Positions 48,270 through 59,795 are shown, counted from the first letter of the stretch. The stretch: DNA of 64,000 nucleotides from Epiperipatus broadwayi (GCA_028023455.1 JAQFVV010012513.1:2416001-2480000), one strand, 5' to 3'. Made by a program: numbers and translations. Notes: generated by a model not told the origin, from the letters alone.

Positions 48270-50090
48270 ATAAACATAATAAGATTGAAGTAAATATGAT
48301 GAAAGAAAATAATATAGTGGGAAAAATGCAAGGAGGTTTTCAATCAGATAGGCACATAGGAGATAGTTTATATGTAGTTACACAACTTATGGATATGAAT
48401 AAGAATATAGGTAGGCAGTTATAGATGATTTTTATATATAGAGAGAAGGTGTATGATAGAAAAAATAGAAATAGATTATGGGTAAGTTTAGTGAATTTGG
48501 GAATGGATGTATATTTAGTGGATATTATTAAGAAAATTATATGAAAATAATTACTATAAGTATCAATTAGGGAATATAGAATCAGTTAAAGTTAAAAATT
48601 GGATGTGACTAAGGCAAGGATGCCCTATGTCACCTATTTTGTTTTTTATGTATTTGAGAAAAATGGAGAGAGCAATAGAAAACCTAGAAAGAAGGGTAGA
48701 GATACCCTGAATAGGTGGCAATGGAGTATATACATTGGCAGGCTTTTTATTTGAAGATGATGTCTTTTTGTATGCAGAAAGAAGGGAGGATATGGAAGTT
48801 ATTCTGGGGACATGTGTAAGGGTGGGTGAAGAGATGGGCTTAAATTTAGTGAAGAAAATCAAAAATAATGTTGATTAACACTGGGGAAAAAGAAGTCAAA
48901 GAATTTTTATTGGGGGATATAAAGTTAAGTGTGGTAAATAGATGTAATTATTTGGGAATCATCTTAAGTAATCAGAGAAATTGCTTGGATGAATGGGAGA
49001 AAAAAAAAGATAAATGAAACAAAGAAAAAGAGATTGATAAAGAAATTAATAGTGTTCTCATATAATAAGTATAATGCAGCTAGAATTGTATGAAAGGGAA
49101 TGGCAGTAGCAGGAACAACATATGGTAATGATGTGTTATGTGTTAGTAAAAGTGTATTAGATTACTTAGAAAAAGTACAAAGAGAAATAGAAAGACATAC
49201 ATTAGATGCAGATGTGTGGATGGCAAAGAATGCAATTCAAGGTGAAATGGGATGGCGATGTTTTTATATGAGAGATGCAAAAAGCAAAATAAAAATGTTT
49301 GGTAGATTGCCATTTATGGATAATAAAAAAATAGCTAAAATAGTATTTAATTGGATTATAAATAAAGAGCAGGCAACAAAATGGGTAAGAAAGATAATGC
49401 AATATGTAGAAGATTTGGATAAACAATTTGCCAGTATACTTATACAAAAGGTGGGGTGATTGTGTTAGGAGAATTGTTGAATTTTATAGTGTTAAGGAAT
49501 GGGATAGAAGAATAGATATATTAATAAAATATAGGGAGTTGGAGAAATGAAGAACTAGTATGGAGTGTAAAAAGAGTTTAAATATATATAGAAGTAAGTA
49601 GTATATTGGGTGTGAGTTAATATATGATAGCAAGGAGAGTAGTTTATTCTTTAAGGCTCAAATAGGATCTTTAGCAACAAAAAAATATACACATAAATGG
49701 GAAAATGTGGGTGATTTAGTCTGCAAGTTGTGTAAGGAAGGCATAGAAAATTAGGCATCTATTAATTGAATGTAAATGCCTGAAAGCAGAAAGAGTACAA
49801 ATAATGAAGTTGTGGAAGAATAAATATAAACAAAGTGATTATACAGAAAGTGGGTTATTAGTTTTTATGCTGGGTTTGGGAAAAGATAAGAGGGATTTAT
49901 ATATATTGGCCATAGAGTTGACAAAAATGATGTGGAAATGGGGTGGAGCAGGATATGTGAAAACTTAGGGTGGGCAATGGAAAGGGATGTTAAAGTAGCT
50001 AACAGGTTTCTCTGGGTGTAGTTTATGAGAAATTCCTGACTCCATATAAGGAAAAGTCACAATGCATCACATCAGGATACATCACATTAA
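48270..50090 (+). pseudogene. LINE-B copy 2: decayed reverse-transcriptase gene
   Basis: Pieces in several frames give a non-LTR reverse transcriptase in the right order: NNIVGKMQGGFQSDRHIGDS (about 48307), RQGCPMSPILF (motif B, about 48612), AGFLFEDDVFLYAE (motif C with FEDD in place of the usual FADD, about 48740), then the open 49100-49459 stretch, then CKLCKEGIE with HLLIECKCLKAER (a CCHC-like zinc knuckle, about 49720-49800). A 3' region ends in ACATCAC repeats. Stops and frameshifts are frequent, so it is dead; the 5' end is missing. It is not the RTE-like family of LINE-A; clade not resolved. Confidence 0.8.
49100..49459 (+). pseudogene. Open piece of LINE-B after the polymerase domain
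   Basis: 119 codons without a stop, part of LINE-B copy 2 between the polymerase and the zinc knuckle. It reads NDVLCVSKSVLDYLEKVQRE and later GWRCFYMRDAKSKIKMFGRL. Openness here is by chance of decay; it has no independent start. Confidence 0.7.
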
Positions 50091-50647
50091 AAGTGCTAAT
50101 GGATTGTTGCTAGACGAAAAAATATGGAAGCCAAGATCATGATCTGTTTTATAAAGCTCAATAGGAATAAAATTAAACGTCACTTTTAAGAATTGGAAGT
50201 CTGGAATTTTAGTTGTCTGATGAAATGATGGAGACGTATCTTTTATTTTCAAAATCAGAATATTATAAAACATTTTCAGAGAGGTTGTTTAATAATATTT
50301 TATTTTAAATTAAAGATAAGTAACACAGTTGGATAAATAGAATTTATTTAAAAATTAATTATTTTTAAATCCAACTGTGATTTTTTTTCTTTTTTTTTTA
50401 AAAAAAAAAAAAGTTTTGTCATTTTCTAATTTAATTAGTTTCTTTTATTTCTAAAAATACAAATTAATTTGAATTATTTAATTTAATTTTAATGTTAAAT
50501 AACATTTGTAATTTTTAGCATAGTATTTTAATGTAGTTTATAACATCTAGTTTTTTCTTTGTATTTTATATGTTATGTATGTTTTCTAATGAACATATAG
50601 TTATTTTATGTTCTCTGATTAAAATAAAAAATGATTAGTTATGCATT

Positions 50648-50708
50648 AGGATATTATAATCACATGATAACAATTAAGCACCGTTATGATAACAATTAAG
50701 CACCGTTA
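50648..50708 (+). repeat. Short tandem duplication
   Basis: 'atgataacaattaagcaccg' with its trailing bases occurs twice in succession, period about 25. Confidence 0.85.
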
Positions 50709-50818
50709 GAAGGAAGACTGTTAGCTATTACTTTGTTCTGTTTTTTTTTAAAAAACGGAATTTATAATATAATATGCAGTTCTACAATATTCAACACTTA
50801 ATTATTACTGACAGTCAA

Positions 50819-50925
50819 GTATTGGTGGTCGAGTGGTCAGCACAGCGGCCTTACAAGCAGTTGTCCCAGGTTTGTGGGTTTGCTCCCTGGCCTATGCTTT
50901 GACACATAAAAAAATATTACAGAGA
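50819..50925 (+). mobile_element. tRNA-headed SINE, second copy
   Basis: A tRNA-like head (50819-50897) has a good A box TGGTCGAGTGG (50826-50836), an anticodon-like loop CTTACAA, a longer variable region than the copy at 3142, and a weaker B box GGTTTGCTCCC (50877-50887). The acceptor arms GTATTGG and CCTATGC pair with one mismatch. It is followed by TTTGACACAT and an A run, the same post-head motif as at 3128-3141. No target duplication could be fixed. Probably an old, mutated member of the same family. Confidence 0.65.
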
Positions 50926-51299
50926 CAAAGTTGAACATTATTATTTCACACCATAAAAATTGATCATACTTGGCCAAATAATTTCCAGCTGCATAATAGT
51001 ATGGATTAGTATGGTGGCCTGCTGTCCTTCACCTTTAAATTCCTCTCTTGTTTTTAGCATTATTTTGCCAGCTTTATGTTTATTTGAGGATTACAAATGG
51101 AAATAAAGTATTGATGTATTTTTTTTTTTTTTTTAAAAAATCTAGAATGGCAGTAGTCTGCAAAAACAACTCTAAATAAACATCAAAAAGCCTAGAAAAT
51201 CACTGATTGATAGATTTTATTATTTTAGGTTTATAAACAACCTGGTAAATTTCAATTTGATTGTTGTTAGCAATGAAAAAAAAAAGTATCTTTTCATAG

Positions 51300-52435
51300 T
51301 TTATTTAAATATTTAAGTTTCTTTTTACAAAATATGTGCATAGTAATTATTATAAATATTTTAATGTTTAAACTTAAATTTTATTGAAATATATTTATTT
51401 TAAAAACTTGAAGTTAAAAAATTCATAGTAACAATAAAAGGGAAATTACAATCGTTATTAATTATGAAGTCAATTTTAATATCGAGAGCACAATTTCATA
51501 GCTATATTATAATTTATCAATAATATATTACAAATTTAGATAAACAATTTAATCAACAAAGTTTTCCCTATTTTACTTTTTTCAATAGTGTTATGATAAT
51601 CAATCAGTAAGAAAAATATAACTGTTCTCATTACATAGTGCCCTTTATTATATGTTTCTAGATTTGGAATGTTCAATTTTTTTTTTTTTTTATATTTAGA
51701 AAGTTCAAATATAATTGTTTAGGATTTTTTTTTTTTTTTTGGTAAATTTATATTTCTGATAAATCAAGTACTATTTATTGATATATAATGTTAAATAAAG
51801 ATATTGATACTAAAATAAAATGTGAACTACTAATTCACATTGCCACTGGGGGAAGTATGGAAAAGGGTTGAAATGCAAAATGATTAAGCATGTTGTCAAT
51901 GTAGTAGTGATGTGTTAACAAAAGTTTGAGTTTCTCATATGTTTAAATTTTGATTGAGAAGTTAATTTTTGTAAAAAATTTATTCAAAATTTCCATTCAG
52001 ACACATTCTTAAAATATATGAATAAAGATATTTGAATAAGGTAAATGTTTCCAAGATGCATTTCCTGATGAATCTGTATTCTCCAATTGTCACCGATCAA
52101 AATCTCTTACTCATATCTTTATCATTTGTTCAATATTTATCAATATCAAATTATCACAGTCATAATTTGTCTAAGGTGGATGCTATCATGAAAGTCAATA
52201 TAGAAAGTTTAACATTTGTTTATCAAACTGTAATAATTTGGTATTGGTAAATACTTAATTAAATGATAAACACATGTATAAAAATTTGTAAACTGGATCA
52301 AGTAAAAAGTTTTCATTCTGCCTAATTCTCACTTTGTGGGTCATTTACCTTTTTATATTTATTCATATGTGCTAATATGTGGAGAATAAAAGTTTTAAGT
52401 AAATGTAAAAAAATAACACATGGCAAAAGGAGGAA
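51300..52435 (+). repeat. Duplicated AT-rich repeat, unit 1
   Basis: Runs parallel to 52985-54330 continued at 56906-57095, with about 75-80% similarity: 'attttattgaaatatattta', 'ataaatcaagta', 'attgccact', 'ttcattcagacacattctt'-like text and 'tagaaagtttaac'. It gives uninterrupted versions of two insertion sites in unit 2. The frame 52032-52250 has no domain. Confidence 0.75.
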
Positions 52436-52497
52436 TGATGTTTGAATAATGATATCATGTGTTTGTGTTCAATTTTTAACTGGGTTTAAATTTGTTT

Positions 52498-52930
52498 ATC
52501 TGGACTAAGAATAGAATGGCAATCTCTAACTTATTAAATTATAAGAAATAGTCATTAACAGGTTTTATCTATTGTGGATGTTATCTAAATACAAGATAAA
52601 ATGTTTCATCATTACCAAGACATCACTGGCCACTCAATGAAGTATGGAGATAAATATGTTAGGACTAACAAGATGAGATTAATAAACTACTTATAACATA
52701 ATGATTCTAATGTTATCTGGACTAAGAATAGTATGGAAATCTCTAACTTATTAAATGATAAAGAATAGTCATTACTATGTTTTACCTAAAGTGAATGTTA
52801 TTTAAATACAAGATAAAATGTTTCATCATTGCCGAAAGATTTCTGTAGGAGCTTTGGGATACTTAATGAAGTATGGAGATAAATATGTTAAGAGTAACAA
52901 GAAGAGATCAAAAACAGGTTATAATACAAT
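52498..52930 (+). repeat. 217-bp tandem repeat, two units
   Basis: 'atctggactaagaatag' begins at 52498 and 52715; both continue to 'atctctaacttattaaat', 'aagataaaatgtttcatcat' and 'gaagtatggagataaatatg'. Weaker relatives occur near 11.54, 57.73 and 59.31 kb. Confidence 0.85.
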
Positions 52931-53552
52931 GATTCTAGTGATATTAGTTCTATCTCTTCTTCCAGTGTTGTTAAACTGTTTAGATATTTTACAAAATATT
53001 TGTATAATAATTATTAAAAAATATTTATATTCATGATTACACTCAGATTTTATTGAAATATATTTATTTTAAAAAGTACAAATTAAGAAATTGAAAGTAA
53101 CAATAAAAAAAACGACAATCATTATACTCTGTCAAACATTGTAACAGAGAAATTTTATAATAATTTAATAATTATAAATTCAATTTTAAAATTTAAAGTA
53201 AAATTCCATAGCTGTGTGGTAACTAATTGATTCCAGATTTAGATAAAAAATTCAATTAACAAAAATTTCCTTATGTCACCTTTTTCATAGCATTATGAAA
53301 ATCAATCAGTAAGAAAAAAGTAATTTTTCTCATTAAATCTTTCATTTTATATCATTTTTAAAATTTTTCACCCTGTATTTGCAAAGTTCAAATATAATTT
53401 TTTTAGAATGATTTTCATTTGTAAACTTATTTTTCTAATAAATCAAGTACAATGTATTGATTAATAATAGTGAATAAAGATGTTAATATTAAAAAAAAAT
53501 ATTAAACTCATAACTCAAATTGCCACTAGAGGGCAGGATGAAAAACATTGAA

Positions 53553-53963
53553 TTAAGGCTCGAATGGGATCTTTAGCAACAAGATAATATACATGGAAAT
53601 GGAAAAATATGAGTGATTTAGTCTATAAATTATGTAAGGAAAAAATAGAAAATATTAGGCTCTGTTAATTGAATGTAAATGCTTGCAAACAGAAAGGGTA
53701 CATATAATGAATTTATGAAAGAATAAATATGAAAAAAGTGATTATACAGAAAGTGGATTATTGTTTTTTATGTTGGGTTTGGAAAAATATAATTGAGATT
53801 TAGATATAAAGGCCATTGAGTTGACAAAGATTATGTTGTGGAAATGTGATGGAGCAGAATATGGGTAATGAAAAATAAAGTGGCTAACAGATTTATCTGG
53901 GCATAATTGCTGAGAGATTATTGACTTTGTTTAAGGAGAAGCTACAGTACATCACATCACATC
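53553..53963 (+). mobile_element. LINE-B copy 3, 3' end
   Basis: 'aaggctcgaatgggatcttt' to 'acatcacatcacatcacat'. It matches 49650-50090, including the degraded zinc-knuckle region and the ACATC tail. 5'-truncated to about 410 bp. Confidence 0.85.
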
Positions 53964-54329
53964 ACATAAGCATATTATCAAGATTGTAGTGGTATATTAC
54001 CAACTATTTAATTTTCTCTTATGTTTAAACATTGCTCGAGAAGTTTATTTTTATTTTTTTAAAATTATTTAAAATTTCCTTTCAGACATACATTCTTATA
54101 ACATATGAATAAAGATATCTAAATAAGGTAAATGGTTTCCATCATGCATTTTATACAGAACCAGTATTACTCAATTTTCCCATGTCACAATCGCTTACTT
54201 GTTTCTTTAACATATGTTCAATATTTATCAATATCCAAGTATAACAACAATAATAATCATTACCATATGGTGCTATCAAAGAAGTGAATATAGAAAGTTT
54301 AACTCTTGTCTATCAAATTATAATAATTT

Positions 54330-54426
54330 AATATTGTAATTTCCGATTTTTTTCTTCACTATTGATAACAATGTAATATTAAATACGCTTAACGTATATA
54401 GTGAAATTAAATTCAACGATTATATT
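54330..54426 (-). repeat. Penelope pseudo-LTR, 3' copy
   Basis: Starts 'aatattgtaatttccg' on the plus strand and ends 'caacgattatatt'; identical to 56809-56905. Confidence 0.9.
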
Positions 54427-54516
54427 AATATTTCTTAAGGCTAAGCGCTTTCAGAGCTTACACTCATATTCATAGCCTTTTAACGTAGTAATTTATGCAA
54501 ATCTATGCAAGCTTAT

Positions 54517-56895
54517 TTATATTGTCCATCTCTTTGAAATAGAAAAGCATGTGTCTCTCCTGTTTATTGCTTTCAAATCTCTTGATATATACCATGCTTC
54601 TTTCACCTTCCTTTTGATGTCATTTCTTTCAGTTGCAATTATTCCAGCGTTTGCAGGTTCAAACTCATGATTAGCCTCTCTTTGGTGGTCCACAAATACT
54701 GAGCTGCCTTCGTTTGTTCTTAATACTCTTTTGTATAAGTATTTATGCTGAGCCACTCTGTTGTTTATAGTGGCCCGAGTCTCACCATAGTATACTGCAC
54801 CGCAGTTTGCCTGAGGGCATGTCAACTTATACACCACATGTGGTGTTGATTGTAGGTCAATTTTGTCCTTAGTATTGTTCAAAATCCTGTTGGTGTTTGG
54901 AGGGGTTCGAAAACCTACTGCAAATTCATTCTGCAATTTATTGACCAGTTTTCTAGCTATGTTAGGAATATATGGCAGACATATGCGTTGTTTTTTGTCC
55001 CTGCTAGGTTTGGTTATGTTTTCATAAAATGTTTTAATTCTTCTGTTGATGGTTATTAAATCATAACCAACCTTCATCAGATCATTAACATATTGGTTAA
55101 TATTTACCCTTCTTTCTTCTTCATATTTGCACAAATGGTAATTCCTGAACAAAAAAGCAGAAAGCCCTGCCAATTTGTGGGCTCTCGGTGTTTTAGATTT
55201 AGTATGGATGTATCCTCTAATGTTTAAAGGTTTAACTTTCATGTTGTAATCAATGCATCTGTGTGTTCTTGTTATTATTAGGTCCAAATAATTAATTGAC
55301 TTAAGCTCACTCTCTTCAGTGCAGTTAAATATTAAGTTGGTATGTGCCTGCAGTTCATCTTGAATGGCTTTTATTATAAGTTTAGGTGCTGCAATGAAAA
55401 TGTCATCTACATACCTACAATAAATTATTCCATGTGTTTGTTCTTGGAACTTTGATATAATTTGGTTTTCAAAATAACCAATTACAATGCTAGATACAAT
55501 GCCACTCATAGGCAATCCCATCGGCCATCCATTATTCATCCTATACCATCTATTTTCAAATGTCGCAAATATGTTCTCATCCAACCAATTCATGAAGTCA
55601 ATGATAAACTCAATTTTCTGTTCAGGACAATGATTATTTTGAAGCTCTTCTTTAATTATCCTGATTGAACCTTTTCTATTAATCGATCCGTAGAGTTCAG
55701 ATATATCTATAGCTGCTATATTGAAACTGTCATCGATGGCTACATTTTTAATTAAGTCTACAAACTCGAAAGAAGATTTTATAGTATATTTGCCAAATCC
55801 TATTAATTCTATTAACCACGAATTTATTAATTTTGCTGTGTTTGCATAATGTACACCTCCAAAGTCAAGCATTAGTCTTAATGGAGTCCCTTGTTTATGC
55901 ATTTTAGCATTCGCAAACATTCGTGGTTGTGATGTGGCAGATGGGTATATTCTATAGTATTCAGCTTGATTTAATCCTTTATTTTTATGCTTGCGTAGGA
56001 TTAAAGAGATAAATTTTTCTCTGTTCATTTTATTATTAACCTCAGCTGACAACTCAAAACCCAATTTCTGAATTTGTATTCTCATCTTATCTTTATATTC
56101 TTGTTCATCCATTATTATGAAGCGATTGCCTTTGTCCTCTTTAAGACAAATAATTTTATTTTCATTAAAGAACTTTTTCGCATTCTTGACTTTAATGTTC
56201 CATCCATTGTTTTCAGTATTCAATTTCTTATTACTAATGATCCTGTTGATCTCATAAATAACATTATCTCTCATAGGATAATTTATTAAAGCTGCTTCCG
56301 TGTCTGCCATTATTTCCATTTTGGGTTGATTCCATCCTCCTACAAATTTAGGTCCAAGATTCAGGATAGAACTAATTTCAGCCGATGGTCTAACGCTAGA
56401 CAAATTAACATACGTGTCTTCTATTCCCATATCAGTTAAAACAACGTTTTGTTTATTAGCCAGAAATCTCAATTTCTTTAAGAATTTCTTCTCTAATCTT
56501 TGTTCAATATTATTGCATTTATTTATGATCCATTGTGGCTCAGGCGTTATAGACGTAATCATAGACAGACGTTTCTTGTTATTATTTAACGCCTTCCTGC
56601 AATTGCCAATAATCCAGCTTAATAATTTACGCTGTAAAATATGAGTGACAATACCTACATTATGAATAGACCTATTCACTTTAATTCTACAGCAATTAGG
56701 AATAATATTCGCCTGCTTACAATTTTGCAAAAAATAAACACGCTGCTGAAAAGTTCTAATTAACGTGTCCAATTTCAGACAAATTCTTTCGTTATAATGC
56801 ATATTCATAATATTGTAATTTCCGATTTTTTTCTTCACTATTGATAACAATGTAATATTAAATACGCTTAACGTATATAGTGAAATTAAATTCAA
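54517..56895 (-). CDS. Penelope-like reverse transcriptase with GIY-YIG endonuclease
   Basis: 792 codons, the usual length of this family. Residues 1-30 lie inside the 5' pseudo-LTR. A basic N-terminal region (30-250) is followed by reverse-transcriptase motifs: NAKMHKQGTPLRLML (about 329-343), DISELYGSI (motif A, D397), GLPMSGIVSS (motif B, 460-469) and YVDD (motif C, 495-498), then YLDL (536-539) and the thumb-like LPYIPNIARKL (640-650). A linker leads to the GIY-YIG domain: VVYKLTCPQANCGAVYYGET (687-706) with a CxxxxC pair, catalytic-type R713 in NNRVAQHK, and NHEF (742-745). The enzyme would cut target DNA and copy its RNA. No internal stop or frameshift. The ATG at residue 30 or 32 is an alternative start. 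Confidence 0.93.
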   Translation of the reverse strand: MNLISLYTLSVFNITLLSIVKKKIGNYNIMNMHYNERICLKLDTLIRTFQQRVYFLQNCKQANIIPNCCRIKVNRSIHNVGIVTHILQRKLLSWIIGNCRKALNNNKKRLSMITSITPEPQWIINKCNNIEQRLEKKFLKKLRFLANKQNVVLTDMGIEDTYVNLSSVRPSAEISSILNLGPKFVGGWNQPKMEIMADTEAALINYPMRDNVIYEINRIISNKKLNTENNGWNIKVKNAKKFFNENKIICLKEDKGNRFIIMDEQEYKDKMRIQIQKLGFELSAEVNNKMNREKFISLILRKHKNKGLNQAEYYRIYPSATSQPRMFANAKMHKQGTPLRLMLDFGGVHYANTAKLINSWLIELIGFGKYTIKSSFEFVDLIKNVAIDDSFNIAAIDISELYGSINRKGSIRIIKEELQNNHCPEQKIEFIIDFMNWLDENIFATFENRWYRMNNGWPMGLPMSGIVSSIVIGYFENQIISKFQEQTHGIIYCRYVDDIFIAAPKLIIKAIQDELQAHTNLIFNCTEESELKSINYLDLIITRTHRCIDYNMKVKPLNIRGYIHTKSKTPRAHKLAGLSAFLFRNYHLCKYEEERRVNINQYVNDLMKVGYDLITINRRIKTFYENITKPSRDKKQRICLPYIPNIARKLVNKLQNEFAVGFRTPPNTNRILNNTKDKIDLQSTPHVVYKLTCPQANCGAVYYGETRATINNRVAQHKYLYKRVLRTNEGSSVFVDHQREANHEFEPANAGIIATERNDIKRKVKEAWYISRDLKAINRRDTCFSISKRWTI

Positions 56896-56905
56896 CGATT
56901 ATATT
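56809..56905 (-). repeat. Penelope pseudo-LTR, 5' copy
   Basis: Identical to 54330-54426 and contains the predicted start codon of the frame (56893-56895). Any promoter would be expected here; none was recognised. Confidence 0.9.
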
Positions 56906-57176
56906 GATAAATACTGAGAAAATGTCTAAAAGGTTGTAAACTGGGCCAATGGAAAAGCTTTCATGCTGTATGAATGTAATTTTGTGTATATTTACCATTT
57001 TATGGTGTCTATTCATGTGTTAATAATATGTGGTGGTATGAATGTTTTAAATATATGTGATAAAGATAAGAATGTAGAAAAAAGGAATGAATGAATCTGA
57101 ATTAATTATACTAGGTGTTTATGTTACAATTTAAAAACAAAACAAATATATTAATTTTTTAACTATGTTTAATGTT

Positions 57177-57725
57177 TATACAGAGGCAAAACTCTCCATT
57201 CAGTGCAAGCCCGAGTAATCAATGGATACAGGAAGGTTTGTGCGTAAAATCCCTATACTATGCCTACTCATCCAATATCTACAGACTAGTTTATAGCTTG
57301 TTGCTTTTATCAGTGAGGAGTCTTGGATCTGAGAGCATTGCACCTAGATCCTAGGATCTAATGCAATCCTCCAGCAGTCACCTTTTACCATATTGAAATG
57401 AAAACATAATTGAGTTTTCATTTTGGACTCAAAGCTTTATAATTAGCTAATAAGATAGAAGGCTACTGGAGGATTGCATTAGACCCTAAGATCGAGGTGC
57501 AGTGCTCTCAGATCCAAGGCTTCTCACTGATGAAATCCACAAGCTAGAAACTAGTCTGAAGATATTGGATGAGTAGGCACTGGAGAGGGATTTTATGCAC
57601 AAGATTTTCTTCATCCATTGATTACTCTGGCTTGCATTGAGTAGCATTACTGTAATAAGAGTTTTACCTCTGTTTAAAAAGCTTATGTAAGCATACAGAA
57701 TGGTGATCACGTGATGTTTAGTAGT
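57177..57725. mobile_element. FB1, long two-armed copy
   Basis: The left arm (57177-57395) starts CAGAGGCAAAACTCTCC and runs through 'gcctactcatccaatat', 'cagtgaggagtcttggat' and 'gcaatcctccag'. The right arm (57460-57680) is its diverged inverse, ending 'gttttacctctg', followed by the tail GTGATCACGTGATG. Both arms are about 210 bp, longer than in the copy at 958. Overlapping frames on both strands that contain LGSES are products of the repeat. A target duplication is not clear. Confidence 0.8.
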
Positions 57726-57729
57726 TTAG

Positions 57730-58245
57730 GTGTATATCTGGACTAGGAATAGCATGGTAATATCTGGATATTCAAAATATCATCTACACTGTTTTCTTTT
57801 CAAAAATAGATTATAACTTTCAATAAATATACACCAATGTTTCACTATTTTATAATATAGACTTTTTCAAAAAAAATAAAAATACATAATAATCATAAAT
57901 AAAAATATCAAATATTCCAAGAAAATCCAAAAAAAATAAAAATACTAAAAAATATTCTTTGGTTCAAACTCTTTCTCTTAGAACAATCTCAAAATGTATC
58001 ACATTTTTTTATATTTATGTACTTATCTAAAAATACCCTAAAAATATTTAATTAACAAATCTATTATTTTCTTTTTTTTTTTCTATTAATATTCTATTCA
58101 ATTTAGGCTTAATTTTACTAATGAAATTCCTCTCTTTATTATTCTTTCATGGTATGATTTTATGCATTCTAAAGGTTTTATTCCAAAATCATTATGTTTA
58201 AATGTACTCATATGATTTTAAACAGCAGAATTTTTATCACTTGGT
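57730..58245. other. AT-rich DNA
   Basis: A short relative of the 'ctggactaggaatag' repeat lies at the start. Nothing else recognised. Confidence 0.4.
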
Positions 58246-58249
58246 CCAG

Positions 58250-58805
58250 TGAAAAGTCACAACATCAGTTCATCCATTCTTCCATTCCATTCTCTTCCTT
58301 GCCCATTTCTTCAATTCCACATAAGTCTTCCCATCTCTTATATCATTCAATAATGTCAATCTCTTCCATCCTTTCTTTTTATTTCCACTTACCATTCCCT
58401 TCAAAACATCTTTCATTAAACTATAATTTATTCATAATATATGTCCAATCCAGTTTCTCTTTCTTTCTCTGATATTCTCAATCAATCTTCTTTCCTCATT
58501 TGCTCTTTTCAAAACTTTTTCATTTGTTATTTTATTCATCCAACTGATTTTTTCCCATTTTTCTCCATGTCCACATCCCAAAGGCTTCCAGCCATTTCTT
58601 AATTCCATTACTCAATGTCCATGTCTCACAACCATACATTAATACACTCCACACATAATATTTAATTAATCTATTCCTTAATTCTCTTTTCAAATGTCCA
58701 CAAAATATCTTCTTTCTCTTCACAAATGTTTCTGTTGCCAATGCTATTCTTCTTTTAACTCCATTTTCACTTCTTCTATCCTCACTTAACCATCTACCCA
58801 ACATA
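58250..58805 (-). pseudogene. LINE-C: reverse-transcriptase C-terminal fragment
   Basis: The minus-strand frame 58532-58804 reads RIALATETFVKRKKIF, then LIKYYVWSVLMYGCETWTLS, then KKWLEAFGMWTWRKM, the segment after the polymerase domain in RTE-related LINEs. The reading continues in a second frame (KISWMNKITNEKVLKRANEE, about 58440-58540), then a third (SLMKDVLKGMVSG-like and VELKKWARKR, down to about 58260). Two frameshifts, so dead. The sequence differs from LINE-A, making a third LINE family. Confidence 0.75.
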
Positions 58806-58809
58806 TAAT

Positions 58810-59550
58810 GTCTCTACATTATTTTTAGTACAATTCAAACATTTTATTATGTAAACTGAATTCATAATTTCTAAATTATTACACTCCCTATTAACTTTTT
58901 TTTTTTTTACAAATGTTGGAGTATATTTATATATTTATAATATTGTCTTATAAAAACCAAAATTTAAAAAAGAAGTTGGTGTGTTGATTTATAATATCTT
59001 GAAATAAATAATTATCTTTAATATATTTTATATAATGTGGATAGTATTAAAATTATAATGTAGGGCATTTCATCTTTATTGGAACCAATACGGTGAGTTC
59101 GAACCACTTAACATAATATGAAGAATTATGTTAGGAGTAATCAGATGAGATCTTTATTAAATGAATTTAAAGAATATGTCATAGTACTGATGTTAATTTA
59201 ATAAATTTATAAAGATGTCACACATGGGAAAGTGAAAGGCGAATAACTCCATGTGTCTGTGTGCTTAATTAAAAAAAATCAGATATATTAATATTTAATT
59301 GAGATTTAAAGTTTATATCTGTGCTAGAGACAATCTCTAGTTTAGTGAATAATTAGTAATAATCATTACTGTATTTATCTAAAATGGATGGTGTCAAAGA
59401 TATGGGTTGAGTTAGTATGGAACCTATAATTACTCTCTCCCAATTCTTATTTCTATTTTTTTTTTATGGTAACTAAAATAAATAAATTATTGTAACTTTT
59501 CTTGTATTCTAGATTTTTGTTAAGTAATATTATTACAAATATATGATAAA
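58810..59550. other. AT-rich DNA
   Basis: Includes a weak relative of the 52.5-kb tandem unit at about 59310-59420 ('atatctgtgctagagacaat'). No gene. Confidence 0.4.
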
Positions 59551-59554
59551 GATA

Positions 59555-59795
59555 TGTGTAAGAGATTGTGGTCTGGGTGAACTGGTAAGTGCTAATCTAG
59601 CATGAGATGTGAATTTTGAAAATCATAGATCTTTCTCACATGTTTCTGGTCACATATTTATGATTATATGCATCCACAAGGTGTCAAAAATGAATAGAAA
59701 CCAATTCTCATCTTGCGTGAGAGTGGTGTAGTAAAAATTACACTACAGAAATATTATCCATTATTGGATAATATCTAGTCTAATTAATGACTAAT
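59555..59795 (+). repeat. DR-A copy, left of the palindrome
   Basis: 'agagattgtggtctgggtga', 'cacatttatgattatatg'-type words, 'gtgagagtggtgtagtaaaa' and 'ttggataatatctagtc'. A sister copy in the same orientation lies at 60424-60660. Confidence 0.75.

Larger units (their letters stand above)
54330..56905 (-). mobile_element. Penelope-like element with 97-bp flanking direct repeats
   Basis: 54330-54426 and 56809-56905 are identical 97-bp direct repeats (offset 2479), the arrangement of Penelope 'pseudo-LTRs'. Between them lies one intact 792-codon frame. The site without the element is visible in unit 1 at about 52230. Identity of the two repeats and integrity of the frame imply recent insertion. 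I searched both repeats for a hammerhead ribozyme core (CTGATGA...GAAA), which some Penelope repeats carry, and did not see one. Confidence 0.92.
52985..57095 (+). repeat. Duplicated AT-rich repeat, unit 2, with two insertions
   Basis: Matches unit 1 except for a LINE-B tail (about 53553-53963) and the Penelope-like element (54330-56905). Each insertion is bracketed by sequence contiguous in unit 1: 'tgaaatgcaaaatgattaag' at about 51870 and 'aataatttggtattggtaaa' at about 52230. Confidence 0.75.

Noticed and set aside
49202-49447. Minus-strand frame over LINE-B
   Set aside because: Antisense shadow of the open LINE-B piece at 49100-49459.
55462-56644. Plus-strand frames inside the Penelope gene
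   Set aside because: Antisense shadows of the 792-codon frame.
54330-56905. Hammerhead ribozyme in the Penelope terminal repeats
   Set aside because: No CTGATGA...GAAA core was found on either strand of the 97-bp repeats or the adjoining 3' region.
57486-57710. Conserved-looking peptide (LVSSLWISSVRSLGSEST) seen in several frames
   Set aside because: It recurs only because it is the translation of the FB1 repeat. It appears in both orientations and in broken copies, with no consistent start.
58194-58472. 92-codon serine-rich plus-strand frame
   Set aside because: Antisense to the decayed LINE-C reverse transcriptase fragment.
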